DNA of 64,000 nucleotides from Ruminococcaceae bacterium D5 (GCA_900113995.1 FORK01000009.1:49317-113316), one strand, 5' to 3'; counted from the first letter of the stretch, positions 8,484-16,815 are shown. Program-made: numbers and translations. Notes: generated from the letters alone by a model not told the origin.

Positions 8484-9452
8484 ATGCCTGTCATTCGAAA
8501 CATCCTTGTCGTCTGCCGCACCGAACCGCGGCACCGGGTCATGCTGGAAGAGGCCCTGCCCGAAGCCTCCTTCACCTATGCCGGTCCCGATTCCGCCTCC
8601 GAAGAAGCGGTCGCGAAGGCCGAGGCCATCTTCGGCAACCTGCCCCCCGAACGGCTGAAGAGCGCCGCCCGGCTGAAGTTTTTACAGCTCAACTCGGCGG
8701 GAACCGACGGCTACACCGCGCCCGGAGCGCTGCCCAATGGGGTCCTGCTCGCCAACGCAACCGGCGGCTACGGTCCCGGAATCGCCGAATACATGCTCGG
8801 GGTGCTGCTTTCGCTCTGCAAAAAGCTGCACCGCTACCGCGACCAGCAGCACCGCGCCCTCTGGCAGCCGCTCGGAGAGGTGCGGGCCGTCGCCGGCATG
8901 ACAGTGCTGGTCGTCGGCCTCGGCGACATCGGCCGGGAATTCGCCCGGCGGGTCAAGGCGATGGGCGCCTTTGTCATCGGAGTCCGCCGCCGGGGTACCG
9001 AAAAGCCCGACTATGTCGATGAACTGCGCCTGACCGAACAGCTCGACGAGCTGATTCCGCGGGCCGACGTGGTGGCCCTCTGTCTGCCCGGAACCGCCGG
9101 CACCCGCAACATCATGAACCGCGGGCGGATTTCCGAAATGAAGCAGGGTGCGATCCTCATCAATGTGGGACGGGGAACCGCGCTCGACTCCGAAGCCCTC
9201 TGCGACGCGCTTGACGCAGGGAAGCTCTGGGGCGCCGCGCTCGACGTGACCGACCCCGAGCCTCTGCCCGCCGAAAGCCGCCTCTGGAACACCGAAAATC
9301 TCATTCTGACCCCGCACGTCTCAGGTGGCTTCACCCTGCCCGAAACGCATGACCGGGTCGTGCGGCTCGCCGCCGAAAACCTCGCGGCTTTCGCGCAGGG
9401 CCTGCCGGTCAAAAGCATCGTCGATCTTGAGACAGGCTACCGAAAGCTGTAG
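8484..9452 (+). CDS. D-2-hydroxyacid dehydrogenase family protein
   Basis: NAD(P)-dependent enzyme that interconverts 2-oxoacids and D-2-hydroxyacids. The 322 residues show the usual split. A variable catalytic half comes first, then the Rossmann fold with GLGDIGREFARRVKAMG near residue 145, INVGRGTALD with the substrate Arg region, and TPHVSGG holding the catalytic His. It is close to the CtBP/glyoxylate-reductase-like group. It is a single gene with its own likely -10 TATGAT at 8443, so neighbours give no hint of substrate. Confidence 0.88.
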   Translation: MPVIRNILVVCRTEPRHRVMLEEALPEASFTYAGPDSASEEAVAKAEAIFGNLPPERLKSAARLKFLQLNSAGTDGYTAPGALPNGVLLANATGGYGPGIAEYMLGVLLSLCKKLHRYRDQQHRALWQPLGEVRAVAGMTVLVVGLGDIGREFARRVKAMGAFVIGVRRRGTEKPDYVDELRLTEQLDELIPRADVVALCLPGTAGTRNIMNRGRISEMKQGAILINVGRGTALDSEALCDALDAGKLWGAALDVTDPEPLPAESRLWNTENLILTPHVSGGFTLPETHDRVVRLAAENLAAFAQGLPVKSIVDLETGYRKL

Positions 9453-9494
9453 CCGCAGCCACTGGCAGGCGTCTCAAGGCGCGCCAAAGCTTCC

Positions 9495-9660
9495 TTCACC
9501 TGTATCCTTTGCCCGCAGCCCGTGAACGGGGGATTCTGTTTTGTGAGAGTTTTTCCTCTGCCGATGGCCTTTCGGCATCAGCCCGTTTCGCTCGATGCCT
9601 GAAGCGCTTTTTTGCGGAATATCTCCACCGGCAGAACCGGCGGTTGCCCTCATCAACAAT
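9495..9660 (-). repeat. Dispersed terminator-side repeat, copy 1 (diverged)
   Basis: Read on the minus strand it shows, in order, the CCGGT...CTGCCGG segment, the CGCTTCAGGCATCGAGCG core (9586-9604) and the CCCGTTCACGGGCTGC segment. The same order occurs in the copies at 14.5, 43.4 and 52.2 kb. It begins four bases from a hairpin at 9664-9693. No protein-coding gene is supported in the 340 bases between 9453 and 9794. Confidence 0.65.
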
Positions 9661-9663
9661 GGA

Positions 9664-9693
9664 CCGCGCCCGCAGGTGTATCTGCAGGCGCGG
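9664..9693. terminator. Hairpin beside repeat copy 1
   Basis: CCGCGCC (9664-9670) pairs with GGCGCGG (9687-9693), with extra pairing CGCAG/CTGCAG inside. There is no clear T-run, so its role as a terminator is uncertain. Confidence 0.4.
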
Positions 9694-9721
9694 CCCTGCG
9701 GGTTTCCGAAAGAAACGTATG

Positions 9722-9751
9722 GAAAAGCCGCCGGATATCCTGATCCGGCGG
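9722..9751 (-). terminator. Terminator after the GNAT gene
   Basis: Arms CCGCCGGAT (9728-9736) and ATCCGGCGG (9743-9751). In the minus direction the stem is followed by a CTTTTCC run, giving a short U tract 44 bases after the GNAT stop. Confidence 0.55.
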
Positions 9752-9794
9752 GACGCGGCGCCTCGAAGGCCCCCCGGGCAAAGGCCCCGGCGGC

Positions 9795-10400
9795 TCAGGC
9801 CCCGCCCGGGAAGGGCAGGGAGGTGGGATGCGCCTCAAACCGCACCGGCTCAAAGGCAAGCTCCCGCGCCGGGACGACCGGCTTCGGGTCAGCGGGATGA
9901 TCGCTGAGCAGCTTTTCCATCCAGATCATGTCATACCAGCGGCCGAGCTTATAGCCGCAGCGGGTGAAATGTCCGACCTCGCGGTATCCCATCCGCTCAT
10001 GGAAGAGGATGCTGCCCGGATTGGGATAAGCGATACAGGCGTTTGCGTTGGTGATGTGCTGACGCTTCAAAAGCTCCTCAAGCTGCTGGTAGAGCCGCCG
10101 GCCCACCCCCATTCCCCGGCAGTCCCGCCGGAGGTAGATGGTCGTTTCAACCGCCCAGTCGTAGGCGGCGCGCTCTTTGAAGGGTGCGGCGTAGGCATAG
10201 CCGAGCACCCCTTTCTCCGACTCGGCGGCCAGATAGGGGTACCGGGCGAGGATGCGGCGCATCCTCCGGGTAAATTCTGCGGCGTCCGGCGCCTCGTATT
10301 CGAAGGTAATCGCCGTATCGGTGACATAGGGGGCATAGATGGCGAGCAGGGCCGGGACATCGTCCTCCCGGGCCATGCGGATGGTGACGGGAATTCCCAT
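9795..10400 (-). CDS. GNAT acetyltransferase, phosphinothricin-acetyltransferase-like
   Basis: An N-acetyltransferase that uses acetyl-CoA; the acceptor is unknown. The 201 residues match the Pat/YncA-type group (phosphinothricin/methionine-sulfone acetyltransferases): IRMAREDDVPALLAIYAPYV at the start, TAITFEYEAP, then the acetyl-CoA loop CRGMGVGRRLYQQL near residue 110 and NPGSILFHERMGYREVG near 145. The C-terminal 25 residues (PVVPARELAFEPV...) go beyond the usual domain. AAGGAGC lies upstream of ATG 10400. Whether it confers any resistance cannot be read from sequence. Confidence 0.85.
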   Translation of the reverse strand: MGIPVTIRMAREDDVPALLAIYAPYVTDTAITFEYEAPDAAEFTRRMRRILARYPYLAAESEKGVLGYAYAAPFKERAAYDWAVETTIYLRRDCRGMGVGRRLYQQLEELLKRQHITNANACIAYPNPGSILFHERMGYREVGHFTRCGYKLGRWYDMIWMEKLLSDHPADPKPVVPARELAFEPVRFEAHPTSLPFPGGA

Positions 10401-10511
10401 AAAACGATCAGCTCCTTTTGCCCTATCCTAACATATGGCGGGCGGGTTCGGCAATCCCCCGGTTGCGCGCCGGCCCGGATTCTGCCATAATGGAGAAAAG
10501 GAGGAATCGAC

Positions 10512-11003
10512 ATGCCCTGGTGTCCGAAATGCGGCGGGGAATACCGCGAGGGATTTTCCTTCTGCGTTGACTGCCAGTGCGGCCTGACGGACGATCCGCC
10601 GGAAACGGCGCGGGCCCTCCCTCCGGCGGGGGACAGGATGGAGCCCGTCCTGCTCTGCGAAATCGAGGACGGACCGAAAACCGGTCTGCTGACCGCTCTG
10701 CTCGAGGGCGAAGGAATCCCGGTTCTCGTCAGATATCCGTCGATTGGACTGCAAACCAAGCTGGGCTGCGGATTTTCCCTCACCGGCGTCCGTCTCTATG
10801 TCGATGCCGGGGATCTGGAAACGGCGCGGGAGCTGACGGCCGCTTTTTCCGAAAGCAAAGAGGAAGCCCCCGGCTTCTCCGGCCCTTTCCCAGCTGACCG
10901 GCGCAGGCGGAAAATTCTGCTGCTCTGCATGCTGCTGCCCACCCTGCTGACAGGGGCCGGCTGCCTTCTCGCCTGGCTTTGGAAGCTGGCGTTTGCCCAC
11001 TGA
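10512..11003 (+). CDS. Zinc-ribbon / DUF2007-like protein with C-terminal membrane helix
   Basis: A 163-residue protein of unknown function in three parts. Residues 1-27 form a zinc ribbon (CPKCGGEYREGFSFCVDC, four cysteines). Residues about 45-115 resemble the DUF2007 'signal transducing' fold (PVLLCEIEDGPKTGLLTALLEGEGIPVLV). A single hydrophobic helix follows at 133-155 (KILLLCMLLPTLLTGAGCLLAWLW). It is probably a tail-anchored membrane protein with a cytoplasmic domain. GGAGG precedes the ATG. It is followed on the same strand by the SpoIIM-like gene 110 bases on. Confidence 0.7.
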   Translation: MPWCPKCGGEYREGFSFCVDCQCGLTDDPPETARALPPAGDRMEPVLLCEIEDGPKTGLLTALLEGEGIPVLVRYPSIGLQTKLGCGFSLTGVRLYVDAGDLETARELTAAFSESKEEAPGFSGPFPADRRRRKILLLCMLLPTLLTGAGCLLAWLWKLAFAH

Positions 11004-11113
11004 CCTCCCGCTGTTTTCCCTTTTTAAGACCGAAAGAAAAAGAACCGGGCGCCTTGGGGCGGAATAGATCCGTTTCACCGCTCCCATACTGAAACCGGAA
11101 GGAGGAATCCGCC

Positions 11114-11740
11114 ATGCTCCGGGAGGAATACCGCGCGGCCCTCGCTTTTCTGCGGGGGCGCCGCCGGATGCTCCGGCTGGTGACCGTCTGCTTTCTGGCA
11201 GGAGGGCTGGCCACCGCAATCGCCGCCTGGACCGCCTTCAGCAGCGATCCCGCTCTGATCGGAACGCTGATGGAACAGGTCGGGGAGCTGCTCGACTCCA
11301 AACAGATTGCCGACGAGACGGGGCAGCTTGACGCATTCCGGCTCTTTCTCGCCAACTTCTGGGCCTCGGGGATTACTCTGCTCTACGGCGGCGTTCCGTT
11401 CCTTTATCTGCCGCTCTGGCCGATGGCCCTCAACGCGGGGATGCTCGGCGTCGTATCGGCCGCCGCCCTGCGGATGGGGATTCCGCCCGCCGCGCTTGCC
11501 GCTTCCCTGCTGCCGCACGGCGTTTTTGAAATTCCCGCCCTGCTCATCAGCGGCACAATGGGTCTGACCTTCTGCCATTCGATCGTCCGGCGGATTCTGC
11601 ATCTGCCCGAGCCGCTGCCGCTCATTGTGCTGATCCACGAACTGCTGCGGACCACCGTTCTGGTTGTGCTGCCGCTGCTTGCTCTCGCGGCGGTGATCGA
11701 GGCCCATGTGACCGGCCCGATCGCTTCGCTCTTTCTGTAA
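11114..11740 (+). CDS. SpoIIM-like (DUF95) integral membrane protein
   Basis: A 208-residue membrane protein of the stage II sporulation protein M family. In sporulating bacilli, SpoIIM works with SpoIID/SpoIIP in engulfment. Many non-sporulation paralogues exist, and this one is not next to spoIID/P, so the role is open. About five hydrophobic segments are visible (residues 22-42, 78-104, 110-130, 135-155 and 178-205). ASGITLLYGGVPFLYLPLWPMALNAGML and LLPHGVFEIPALLISG are the family signatures. It lies 24 bases before sdaAB and may be cotranscribed with it. Confidence 0.75.
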   Translation: MLREEYRAALAFLRGRRRMLRLVTVCFLAGGLATAIAAWTAFSSDPALIGTLMEQVGELLDSKQIADETGQLDAFRLFLANFWASGITLLYGGVPFLYLPLWPMALNAGMLGVVSAAALRMGIPPAALAASLLPHGVFEIPALLISGTMGLTFCHSIVRRILHLPEPLPLIVLIHELLRTTVLVVLPLLALAAVIEAHVTGPIASLFL

Positions 11741-11764
11741 CCGTCATCCGAAGGAGGAATTGTT

Positions 11765-12460
11765 CTGGAAATCAGTATCTTCAAAGCGGTCGGGCCGATC
11801 ATGATCGGTCCTTCCAGCTCCCACACGGCGGGGGCGGCCCGGCTCGCGCGGATCGCGCGGCTGATCGTCGCCGCTCCGTTTTCCCATGTGTGCTTCGCAC
11901 TGCACGGCTCCTTTGCCAAAACCTACCGCGGACACGGCACCGACCGCGCGCTGGTGGCCGGGGCGCTCGGGCTGCGCGAGGATGACGAGCGGCTTGCGGA
12001 TTCCTTCGCACTTGCGCGGCAGGCGGGGCTTTCGTGGGAATTCGCCGAGGCCGACCTCGGCGGGATGCATGAAAATTCGGTGCGGATGACCTTCACCCTC
12101 ACTGACGGAAGCAGGCAGGAGATCACCGGCTCGTCGATCGGCGGGGGACAGATCGTCATCCGCTCAATCAACGGCTTCGAGACGGAATATTCCGCCCAGT
12201 CGAGCGCGCTCATCATCCGGCAGTACGACCGGCCGGGGGTGGTCAGCGAGGTATCGGGGGTTCTGGCCGGGCACGGCATCAATATCGCGGTGATGCGGGT
12301 TTCCCGCAGCGCGCGGGGAGAAACCGCCTTCTGTATCATCGAGACCGACGACTGGATTCCCCGGGAGGTCGAAGCCACCCTGCGGGAGCTGCCCAAGATC
12401 ATCAGCGTGCGGGCCATCAACCTCATCGACCGGGAGGAATCGACATGTACAGTAATTTAG
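11765..12460 (+). CDS. sdaAB: L-serine dehydratase beta subunit (likely CTG start)
   Basis: Beta subunit of the iron-sulfur L-serine ammonia-lyase, which makes pyruvate and ammonia from serine. The family start, SIFxxxGPxMxGPSSSHTAG, is present as EISIFKAVGPIMIGPSSSHTAGAAR, but the first ATG (11801) would cut it off. The frame upstream offers CTG at 11765, seven bases after AAGGAGG, so a CTG start is the best explanation (231 residues). The C-terminal part is an ACT domain (IIRQYDRPGVVSEVSGVLAGHGINIAVMRV). The end overlaps sdaAA by 16 bases. Confidence 0.88.
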   Translation: MEISIFKAVGPIMIGPSSSHTAGAARLARIARLIVAAPFSHVCFALHGSFAKTYRGHGTDRALVAGALGLREDDERLADSFALARQAGLSWEFAEADLGGMHENSVRMTFTLTDGSRQEITGSSIGGGQIVIRSINGFETEYSAQSSALIIRQYDRPGVVSEVSGVLAGHGINIAVMRVSRSARGETAFCIIETDDWIPREVEATLRELPKIISVRAINLIDREESTCTVI

Positions 12461-13368
12461 CGCAGCTGCTTGCCCTCGCGGAAAAGCAGGGAGTCCCGCT
12501 CTGGCGGATCATCCTCGAAAACGAGAAGAAGCTCTCCGACATTTCGGAGGAGGGCGTTTTTGCCCTGCTTCACGAGCACTATCAGGTCATGACCGCTTCG
12601 GCGACCAAGGCCCTCGACCGGCCGATGCCCACCGTTCTTGGACTGATTTCGGGCATTGCCGCGCCGCAGTACCGTTATTCCCGGACAGAGGGCGGACTTT
12701 GCGGCGGCGTTCTTAACCGCGCGATGGCTTACGCCCTTTCGTGCAGCGAGGTCAACGCCTCGATGGGCAGAATCTGCGCCGCCCCCACCGCGGGGGCCTG
12801 CGGCATTCTGCCCGCCGTGCTGATGACCCTGCGCGAGGAGCTTTCCCTCAGTCTCCGCCAGACCCTCTGCGGGCTGCTGACTGCCTCCGGCGTCGGGGCC
12901 GTCATCATGAAGAACGCCACCGTCGCCGGAGCCGAAGGAGGCTGTCAGGCGGAATGCGGGGTAGCGGCCGCGATGGCGGCAGCAGCCGCCGTCCAGATGG
13001 CAATGGGCTCTCCCGGGCAGTCAATGCACGCCGTCAGCTTTGCGCTGATGAACTCGATGGGGCTGGTCTGCGATCCGGTCGCCGGACTGGTGCAGGTGCC
13101 CTGCGCCCAGCGCAATGCCTCCCAAACCGCCAACGCCCTGCTCTCGGCCGATCTCGCCCTCGCCGGAATGACCAGCGTAATCCCGGCTGATCAGGTCGTT
13201 GAGGCGATGTACCGGGTCGGTCGCCAGCTCCCTATGGAGCTGCGCGAAACGGCGATGGGCGGCATTGCCGCGACCGAGGCGGGGCGCGAATATGCAAGGC
13301 GGCTGGCTGAAGAAACGCAGGCAGCCGCCGGCGGGGAAGCCTGCACAGGCAGCCCGGCGCCATTTTGA
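12445..13368 (+). CDS. sdaAA: L-serine dehydratase alpha subunit
   Basis: Catalytic alpha subunit that holds the [4Fe-4S] cluster. The 307 residues show ATKALDRPMPTVLGLISG, then APTAGACGILPAVL with the first cluster cysteine, NATVAGAEGGCQAECG with two more, and GLVCDPVAGLVQVPCAQRN. It starts inside the end of sdaAB, so the two subunits are translationally coupled. The tail, RLAEETQAAAGGEACTG, runs beyond the usual family end, and its DNA has a decayed copy 195 bases downstream. Confidence 0.95.
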   Translation: MYSNLAQLLALAEKQGVPLWRIILENEKKLSDISEEGVFALLHEHYQVMTASATKALDRPMPTVLGLISGIAAPQYRYSRTEGGLCGGVLNRAMAYALSCSEVNASMGRICAAPTAGACGILPAVLMTLREELSLSLRQTLCGLLTASGVGAVIMKNATVAGAEGGCQAECGVAAAMAAAAAVQMAMGSPGQSMHAVSFALMNSMGLVCDPVAGLVQVPCAQRNASQTANALLSADLALAGMTSVIPADQVVEAMYRVGRQLPMELRETAMGGIAATEAGREYARRLAEETQAAAGGEACTGSPAPF

Positions 13369-13478
13369 CAGCCTAGCATATCCTGTTGAATGAATTTGAT
13401 TCCGGGCAGTCCCCTTCGGCGCTGCAATGAAGGCCCGGCCGTTTGCACGCGCCCTTTCCCACGCTGCGCGATCGGCGG

Positions 13479-13563
13479 GTGCAAATCCGCACAGCGGCTG
13501 GCCGAAGAAACGCAGGCGGTGAGGGGTGAGGAAGGATGGGTTGGAAGCCACCATTTTTTGACA
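13479..13563 (+). repeat. Decayed copy of the sdaAA 3' end
   Basis: CGGCTGGCCGAAGAAACGCAGGC (13495-13517) matches the sdaAA tail at 13300-13322 with one mismatch, at an offset of 195 bases. Weaker similarity continues on both sides. Translated, the copy reads SAQRLAEETQAVRGEEG against YARRLAEETQAAAGGEA, and both end in CCATTT...GACA. It is in the sdaAA frame but has no start of its own. The remaining sequence of the 310-base gap before 13608 is not recognised. Confidence 0.8.
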
Positions 13564-13607
13564 CATTTGCGAATATTGTCAAATTTCAATTTATTCCGGT
13601 CAATTTC

Positions 13608-13636
13608 TTGTGCATTTTTCCTTGTTGTGCTATACT
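13608..13636 (+). promoter_or_regulatory. Promoter of the MBL-fold gene
   Basis: TTGTGC (13608-13613), a 17-base spacer and TATACT (13631-13636), with AAGGAGG and the ATG about 35 bases on. Confidence 0.65.
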
Positions 13637-13679
13637 AAAATAAAACAAAGTATGAATAAAACAACAAGGAGGTATTTCT

Positions 13680-14513
13680 ATGCGGTTTCAAGCCACCGTT
13701 TTGATCGACAATACGACCGTTTCTCCCGAACTGAAGGCGGAACACGGCCTGAGCATCCTGATTACGGCGGGGGACGGCTACCGCCTCCTTCTCGATACGG
13801 GAGATACCGGAGCCTTTCTCGATAACGCCGCCGCCCTTGGGACCGACCTCAACGGGCTGGATGCGCTGGTGCTGAGCCATGGCCACTACGATCACACCGG
13901 CGGGCTGTCCACCCTGCTCGAGCAGTGCGACCCGCCGAAGGAGATCTATTTCGGTTCCTGCTTTTTTGCGCCGCGCTACCGCCGGGAGCTTGGCCGGATG
14001 CGCGGCATCTCGGCGCGCGTTCAGGAGATGGACCTGATGAAGCGCCGCCTCAACTACTACATGCTCGACCGCTCGATCTGTTATCCACTGCACGAGGGAA
14101 TCTGGCTGGTCACCGGATTTCCGTCCACCAACCGCTTCGAGAAGCCGGTCAAGGCGATGGTGCGGCGGATCGGAGAGGATTTCATCGTCGATGATTTCTG
14201 CGACGAGGTGGCGGTCGTCCTTGAGCAGGAGGATTCCCTGAGCGTCGTGAGCGGATGCTCCCACAACGGCATGATTAACATCTGCCAGCGGGTAAGCAGC
14301 TACTTCCAGCGCCCGGTGGATACCTTCCTCGGGGGCACCCATCTGGTGGCCGCCGACAGCGCGCGGCTGCGCTCGACCATCAAGGCGCTCGGCTTTTTGC
14401 GGGTGCGGCGGATCGCTGCCTGCCACTGCAACGGCCAGGAGGCCAATGAGCTGTTCGCCCGCGAGCTGCGCGGCTATCTGCCGGTCCATTCGGGCTCGGT
14501 CATCGAGCTTTAG
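13680..14513 (+). CDS. Metallo-beta-lactamase-fold hydrolase
   Basis: A 277-residue metal hydrolase of the group often named after the archaeal ribofuranosylaminobenzene-phosphate (DHPS-like) synthase. That archaeal reaction should not be assumed here. The dinuclear metal motif is complete: SHGHYDHTGG with H67, H69, D71 and H72, then SGCSHNGMIN near residue 199, GGTHL near 220 and ACHCNG near 243. AAGGAGG precedes ATG 13680. It is a single-gene unit with its own promoter. Confidence 0.85.
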   Translation: MRFQATVLIDNTTVSPELKAEHGLSILITAGDGYRLLLDTGDTGAFLDNAAALGTDLNGLDALVLSHGHYDHTGGLSTLLEQCDPPKEIYFGSCFFAPRYRRELGRMRGISARVQEMDLMKRRLNYYMLDRSICYPLHEGIWLVTGFPSTNRFEKPVKAMVRRIGEDFIVDDFCDEVAVVLEQEDSLSVVSGCSHNGMINICQRVSSYFQRPVDTFLGGTHLVAADSARLRSTIKALGFLRVRRIAACHCNGQEANELFARELRGYLPVHSGSVIEL

Positions 14514-14518
14514 AATCA

Positions 14519-14770
14519 AAACCACGCGTTTACGCGTGGTTTGCACCAACCCTGAAAGGGCATATTAAAGGGCATCTTACCGTCCTGCCTTTTAAGATGC
14601 TTCGAACATTTTTTCCATGCGTTACATGCACCGCAGCTGCAAAAGCAGCAATGCTCTCTGATTAGCCCTTCTGTTTCCCCATGATTTATCATTTCACTGT
14701 GCTCAATGCTTGAAGCGAAAGCTTTTTTGTTGCCGCCGGCAGAGCTGGTGGGTTGTCCTGGGCACAACCA
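14519..14770 (-). repeat. Dispersed terminator-side repeat, copy 2
   Basis: Reading on the minus strand from 14770: a GTGCCCAGGACAACC start, CACCAGCTCTGCCGG, the core GCTTTCGCTTCAAGCATTGAGC (14701-14722), GCAGCTGCGGTGCATGTAA near 14615-14633, a CTTAAAAGGCAGGACGGTAAGATGCCC block near 14572-14598 and a closing hairpin ACCACGCG...CGCGTGGT (14521-14541). It abuts the queH terminator at 14771. This order is shared with the other copies, best with the one at 43.4 kb. The closing hairpin may also end the MBL gene. Confidence 0.85.
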
Positions 14771-14803
14771 GAAAAAGGAACCGCTTGCAGCGGTTCCTTT
14801 TTC
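14771..14803 (-). terminator. Terminator after queH
   Basis: A perfect 14-bp stem, 14771-14784 with 14790-14803, loop TTGCA, flanked by A and T tracts so that it could act both ways. It ends the malic enzyme-queH transcript. Confidence 0.85.
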
Positions 14804-14857
14804 TGGTTGCTGAAGAACGCTCCGCCTCGCCGAAGACGCACCCGCGGTATTTTGCCG
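14804..14857 (-). repeat. Decayed copy of the queH 3' end
   Basis: CCTCGCCGAAGACGCACCCG (14825-14844) matches the queH tail at 14911-14930 with two mismatches, at an 86-base offset. Weaker matching extends across about 60 bases, down to the terminator. The copy starts at once after the queH stop, so the tail of the gene is repeated head to tail. The 86-base offset breaks the reading frame. Confidence 0.8.
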
Positions 14858-15418
14858 CTATCCCTCGCAGGGAGGCTTCGGTTTTTTGGGCCGCTTCTTG
14901 TAGCGGTCTTCCTCGCTGAAGATGCACCCGCAGTATTTTTGCAGATAAAGCCCCAGCTCGCGGGCCTTTTCCTGCCCCTGACGGAATACAGACCGGAAAT
15001 CCCGATACAAAAACTCCACTTGGTATTTTTCTGCCGCCTCCTGTCCGGTCTGGATCAGCAGCTCATGGTTCTGGTAAGGGCTGATCAGCAGGGTGGTCAG
15101 AAAGCTGTCGAAGCCGTTTTCCGCCGCAAAGCGGGCGGTTTCTTCCATACGCAGCCGGTAACAAAATCCGCAGCGATGGTCAAAATCGGGGTAAATTCCT
15201 TCTATGAAGCGCCGCAGGCCGTATTCATTCTCAATTTCCAGCCGCAGGCCGATGGTTTTTGCGTACTCCACCAACGTGTTTTTGCGCATCTTGTATTCGG
15301 TCATCGGATGGATGTTCGGATTATACCAAAAGCCGGTCGGTTCGATCCCTTCGGCGCGCAGGCTTTCGATGCAGGCAATCGAGCAGGGAGCGCAGCAGAT
15401 GTGCAGCAGTGTTTTCAT
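14858..15418 (-). CDS. queH: Epoxyqueuosine reductase QueH
   Basis: QueH (DUF208) removes the epoxide in the last step of queuosine synthesis on tRNA wobble position 34, replacing QueG. The 186 residues hold the expected cysteines: HICCAPCSIAC with C8, C9 and C12, and HRCGFCYRLRM with C83 and C86. They also hold SPYQNHELLI and QEKARELGLYLQKYCGC. It starts inside the stop of the malic enzyme gene (TGATG). No other queuosine gene is present here, so the linkage looks incidental. Confidence 0.93.
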   Translation of the reverse strand: MKTLLHICCAPCSIACIESLRAEGIEPTGFWYNPNIHPMTEYKMRKNTLVEYAKTIGLRLEIENEYGLRRFIEGIYPDFDHRCGFCYRLRMEETARFAAENGFDSFLTTLLISPYQNHELLIQTGQEAAEKYQVEFLYRDFRSVFRQGQEKARELGLYLQKYCGCIFSEEDRYKKRPKKPKPPCEG

Positions 15419-16590
15419 CAGATCCGCGCGACCCCCGTTTCGCGGGCGGCGGCCGCTACCGCCGAGGCCACTGCGTCGCGGACGCGGGGATCAAAGGCGG
15501 CGGGAAGAATGTAGTCCTTCGAGAGCTCCGCGTCGGAAACGAGTCCGGCCAGCGCATGGGCGGCTGCGATCTTCATCGCGTCGTTGATGTCCGAGGCCCG
15601 CACATCGAAGGCGCCGCGGAAGATGCCCGGGAAAGCGAGCACATTGTTGATCTGGTTGGGGAAGTCGCTGCGCCCGGTTCCGACGACCGCAGCCCCTGCC
15701 GCAAGGGCTTCCTCAGGCATGATCTCGGGGGTGGGGTTGGCCATCGGAAAAAGGATGGGGCCGGGCGCCATCGAGCGCACCATCTCAGGGGTCACCGCGC
15801 CGGGAGCCGATACACCGATAAAGACGTCGGCGCCTCGCAGCACCTCGGCCAGCGTTCCCGCTTTCTTTTCGCGGTTGGTGAGGCGGGCCATCTCCTCCTT
15901 AATCGGGTTGAGGCCCTCCCGGCCCTCGTAAATCGCGCCCCTGCGATCGGCGAGAATCACCTTTTTCAGCCCCATGGCCATCAGCAGCCGGATAATCGCG
16001 ATGCCGGCCGCGCCCGCACCGCTGGTCACGACCTCGATTTCCTCTATCTTTTTCCCGGTCAGCTTGAGGGCGTTTAAAAGGGCGGCAAGCACCACCACGG
16101 CGGTACCGTGCTGGTCGTCGTGGAAGATCGGGATGTCGCAGCGCTCCTTGAGCTTTTTCTCGATCTCAAAGCACCGGGGGGCGGCGATATCTTCGAGATT
16201 GACCCCGCCGAAGCTGCCCGCAAGCAGCGCAACGGTATTCACAATCTCGTCCACGTCGTGGCTGCGGATGCAGAGCGGCACCGCATCGACCCCGCCGAAC
16301 GCCTTGAAGAGGACGCATTTTCCTTCCATCACCGGCATTCCCGCTTCAGGGCCGATATCACCTAAGCCGAGCACCGCAGAGCCATCGGTGACGACCGCGA
16401 CGGTATTGCCGCGCCCGGTCAGCTCATAGCCTTTGGCCGGGTCCTTTTCGATTTCGAGGCAGGGGGCAGCGACGCCGGGGGTGTAGGCGAGCGAGAGGTC
16501 GTCCTTGTTGGCGACGGGCAGCTTCGGCACCGTCTCGAGCTTGCCGTGCAGCCGGTAGTGCAGTTTCAGCGATTCCTTTGCGTAATCCAT
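15418..16590 (-). CDS. NAD(P)-dependent malic enzyme
   Basis: Decarboxylates malate to pyruvate. The 390 residues match the short bacterial malic enzyme. YTPGVAAPCLEI near residue 36 holds the catalytic Tyr region, VTDGSAVLGLGDIGPEAGMPVMEGK is the metal and substrate region, FHDDQHGTAVV holds the metal-binding Asp, and GAGAAGIAI is the nucleotide-binding glycine loop. AAGGAGG lies upstream. It is divergent from the symporter gene, with a shared 385-base control region, and queH follows in the same transcript. Confidence 0.93.
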   Translation of the reverse strand: MDYAKESLKLHYRLHGKLETVPKLPVANKDDLSLAYTPGVAAPCLEIEKDPAKGYELTGRGNTVAVVTDGSAVLGLGDIGPEAGMPVMEGKCVLFKAFGGVDAVPLCIRSHDVDEIVNTVALLAGSFGGVNLEDIAAPRCFEIEKKLKERCDIPIFHDDQHGTAVVVLAALLNALKLTGKKIEEIEVVTSGAGAAGIAIIRLLMAMGLKKVILADRRGAIYEGREGLNPIKEEMARLTNREKKAGTLAEVLRGADVFIGVSAPGAVTPEMVRSMAPGPILFPMANPTPEIMPEEALAAGAAVVGTGRSDFPNQINNVLAFPGIFRGAFDVRASDINDAMKIAAAHALAGLVSDAELSKDYILPAAFDPRVRDAVASAVAAAARETGVARI

Positions 16591-16719
16591 CGATGATCCT
16601 CCTTCTGGGTGGACGGCCCACGCCGTCTGATGGTTCCATTATAGAGAGATGCGTGCCTTTTTTCAACTGCCGCCGGGAATTCTTTTATTTCACAAAAAAT
16701 GAATCTTTTAAACGGGAGA

Positions 16720-16750
16720 CTGCAAAAATTCATTTCTGTACTGCAAAAAT
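16720..16750. promoter_or_regulatory. Pair of direct repeats, possible activator site
   Basis: CTGCAAAAAT occurs at 16720-16729 and again at 16741-16750. The 21-base spacing equals two helical turns, as expected for a dimeric activator. It lies between the divergent malic enzyme and symporter genes, about 130 bases before the malic enzyme start. The binding protein is unknown. Confidence 0.4.
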
Positions 16751-16815
16751 ACAGCTGTTTTCGTTCTGCATCGTCCAAATTTTGACGGAAAAACCGAACA
16801 AATTACAGAAATCAG

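Noticed and set aside
14516..14767. Minus-strand frame of 83 codons within repeat copy 2
   Set aside because: No ribosome site, and the same DNA in other copies breaks the frame. Treated as repeat sequence.
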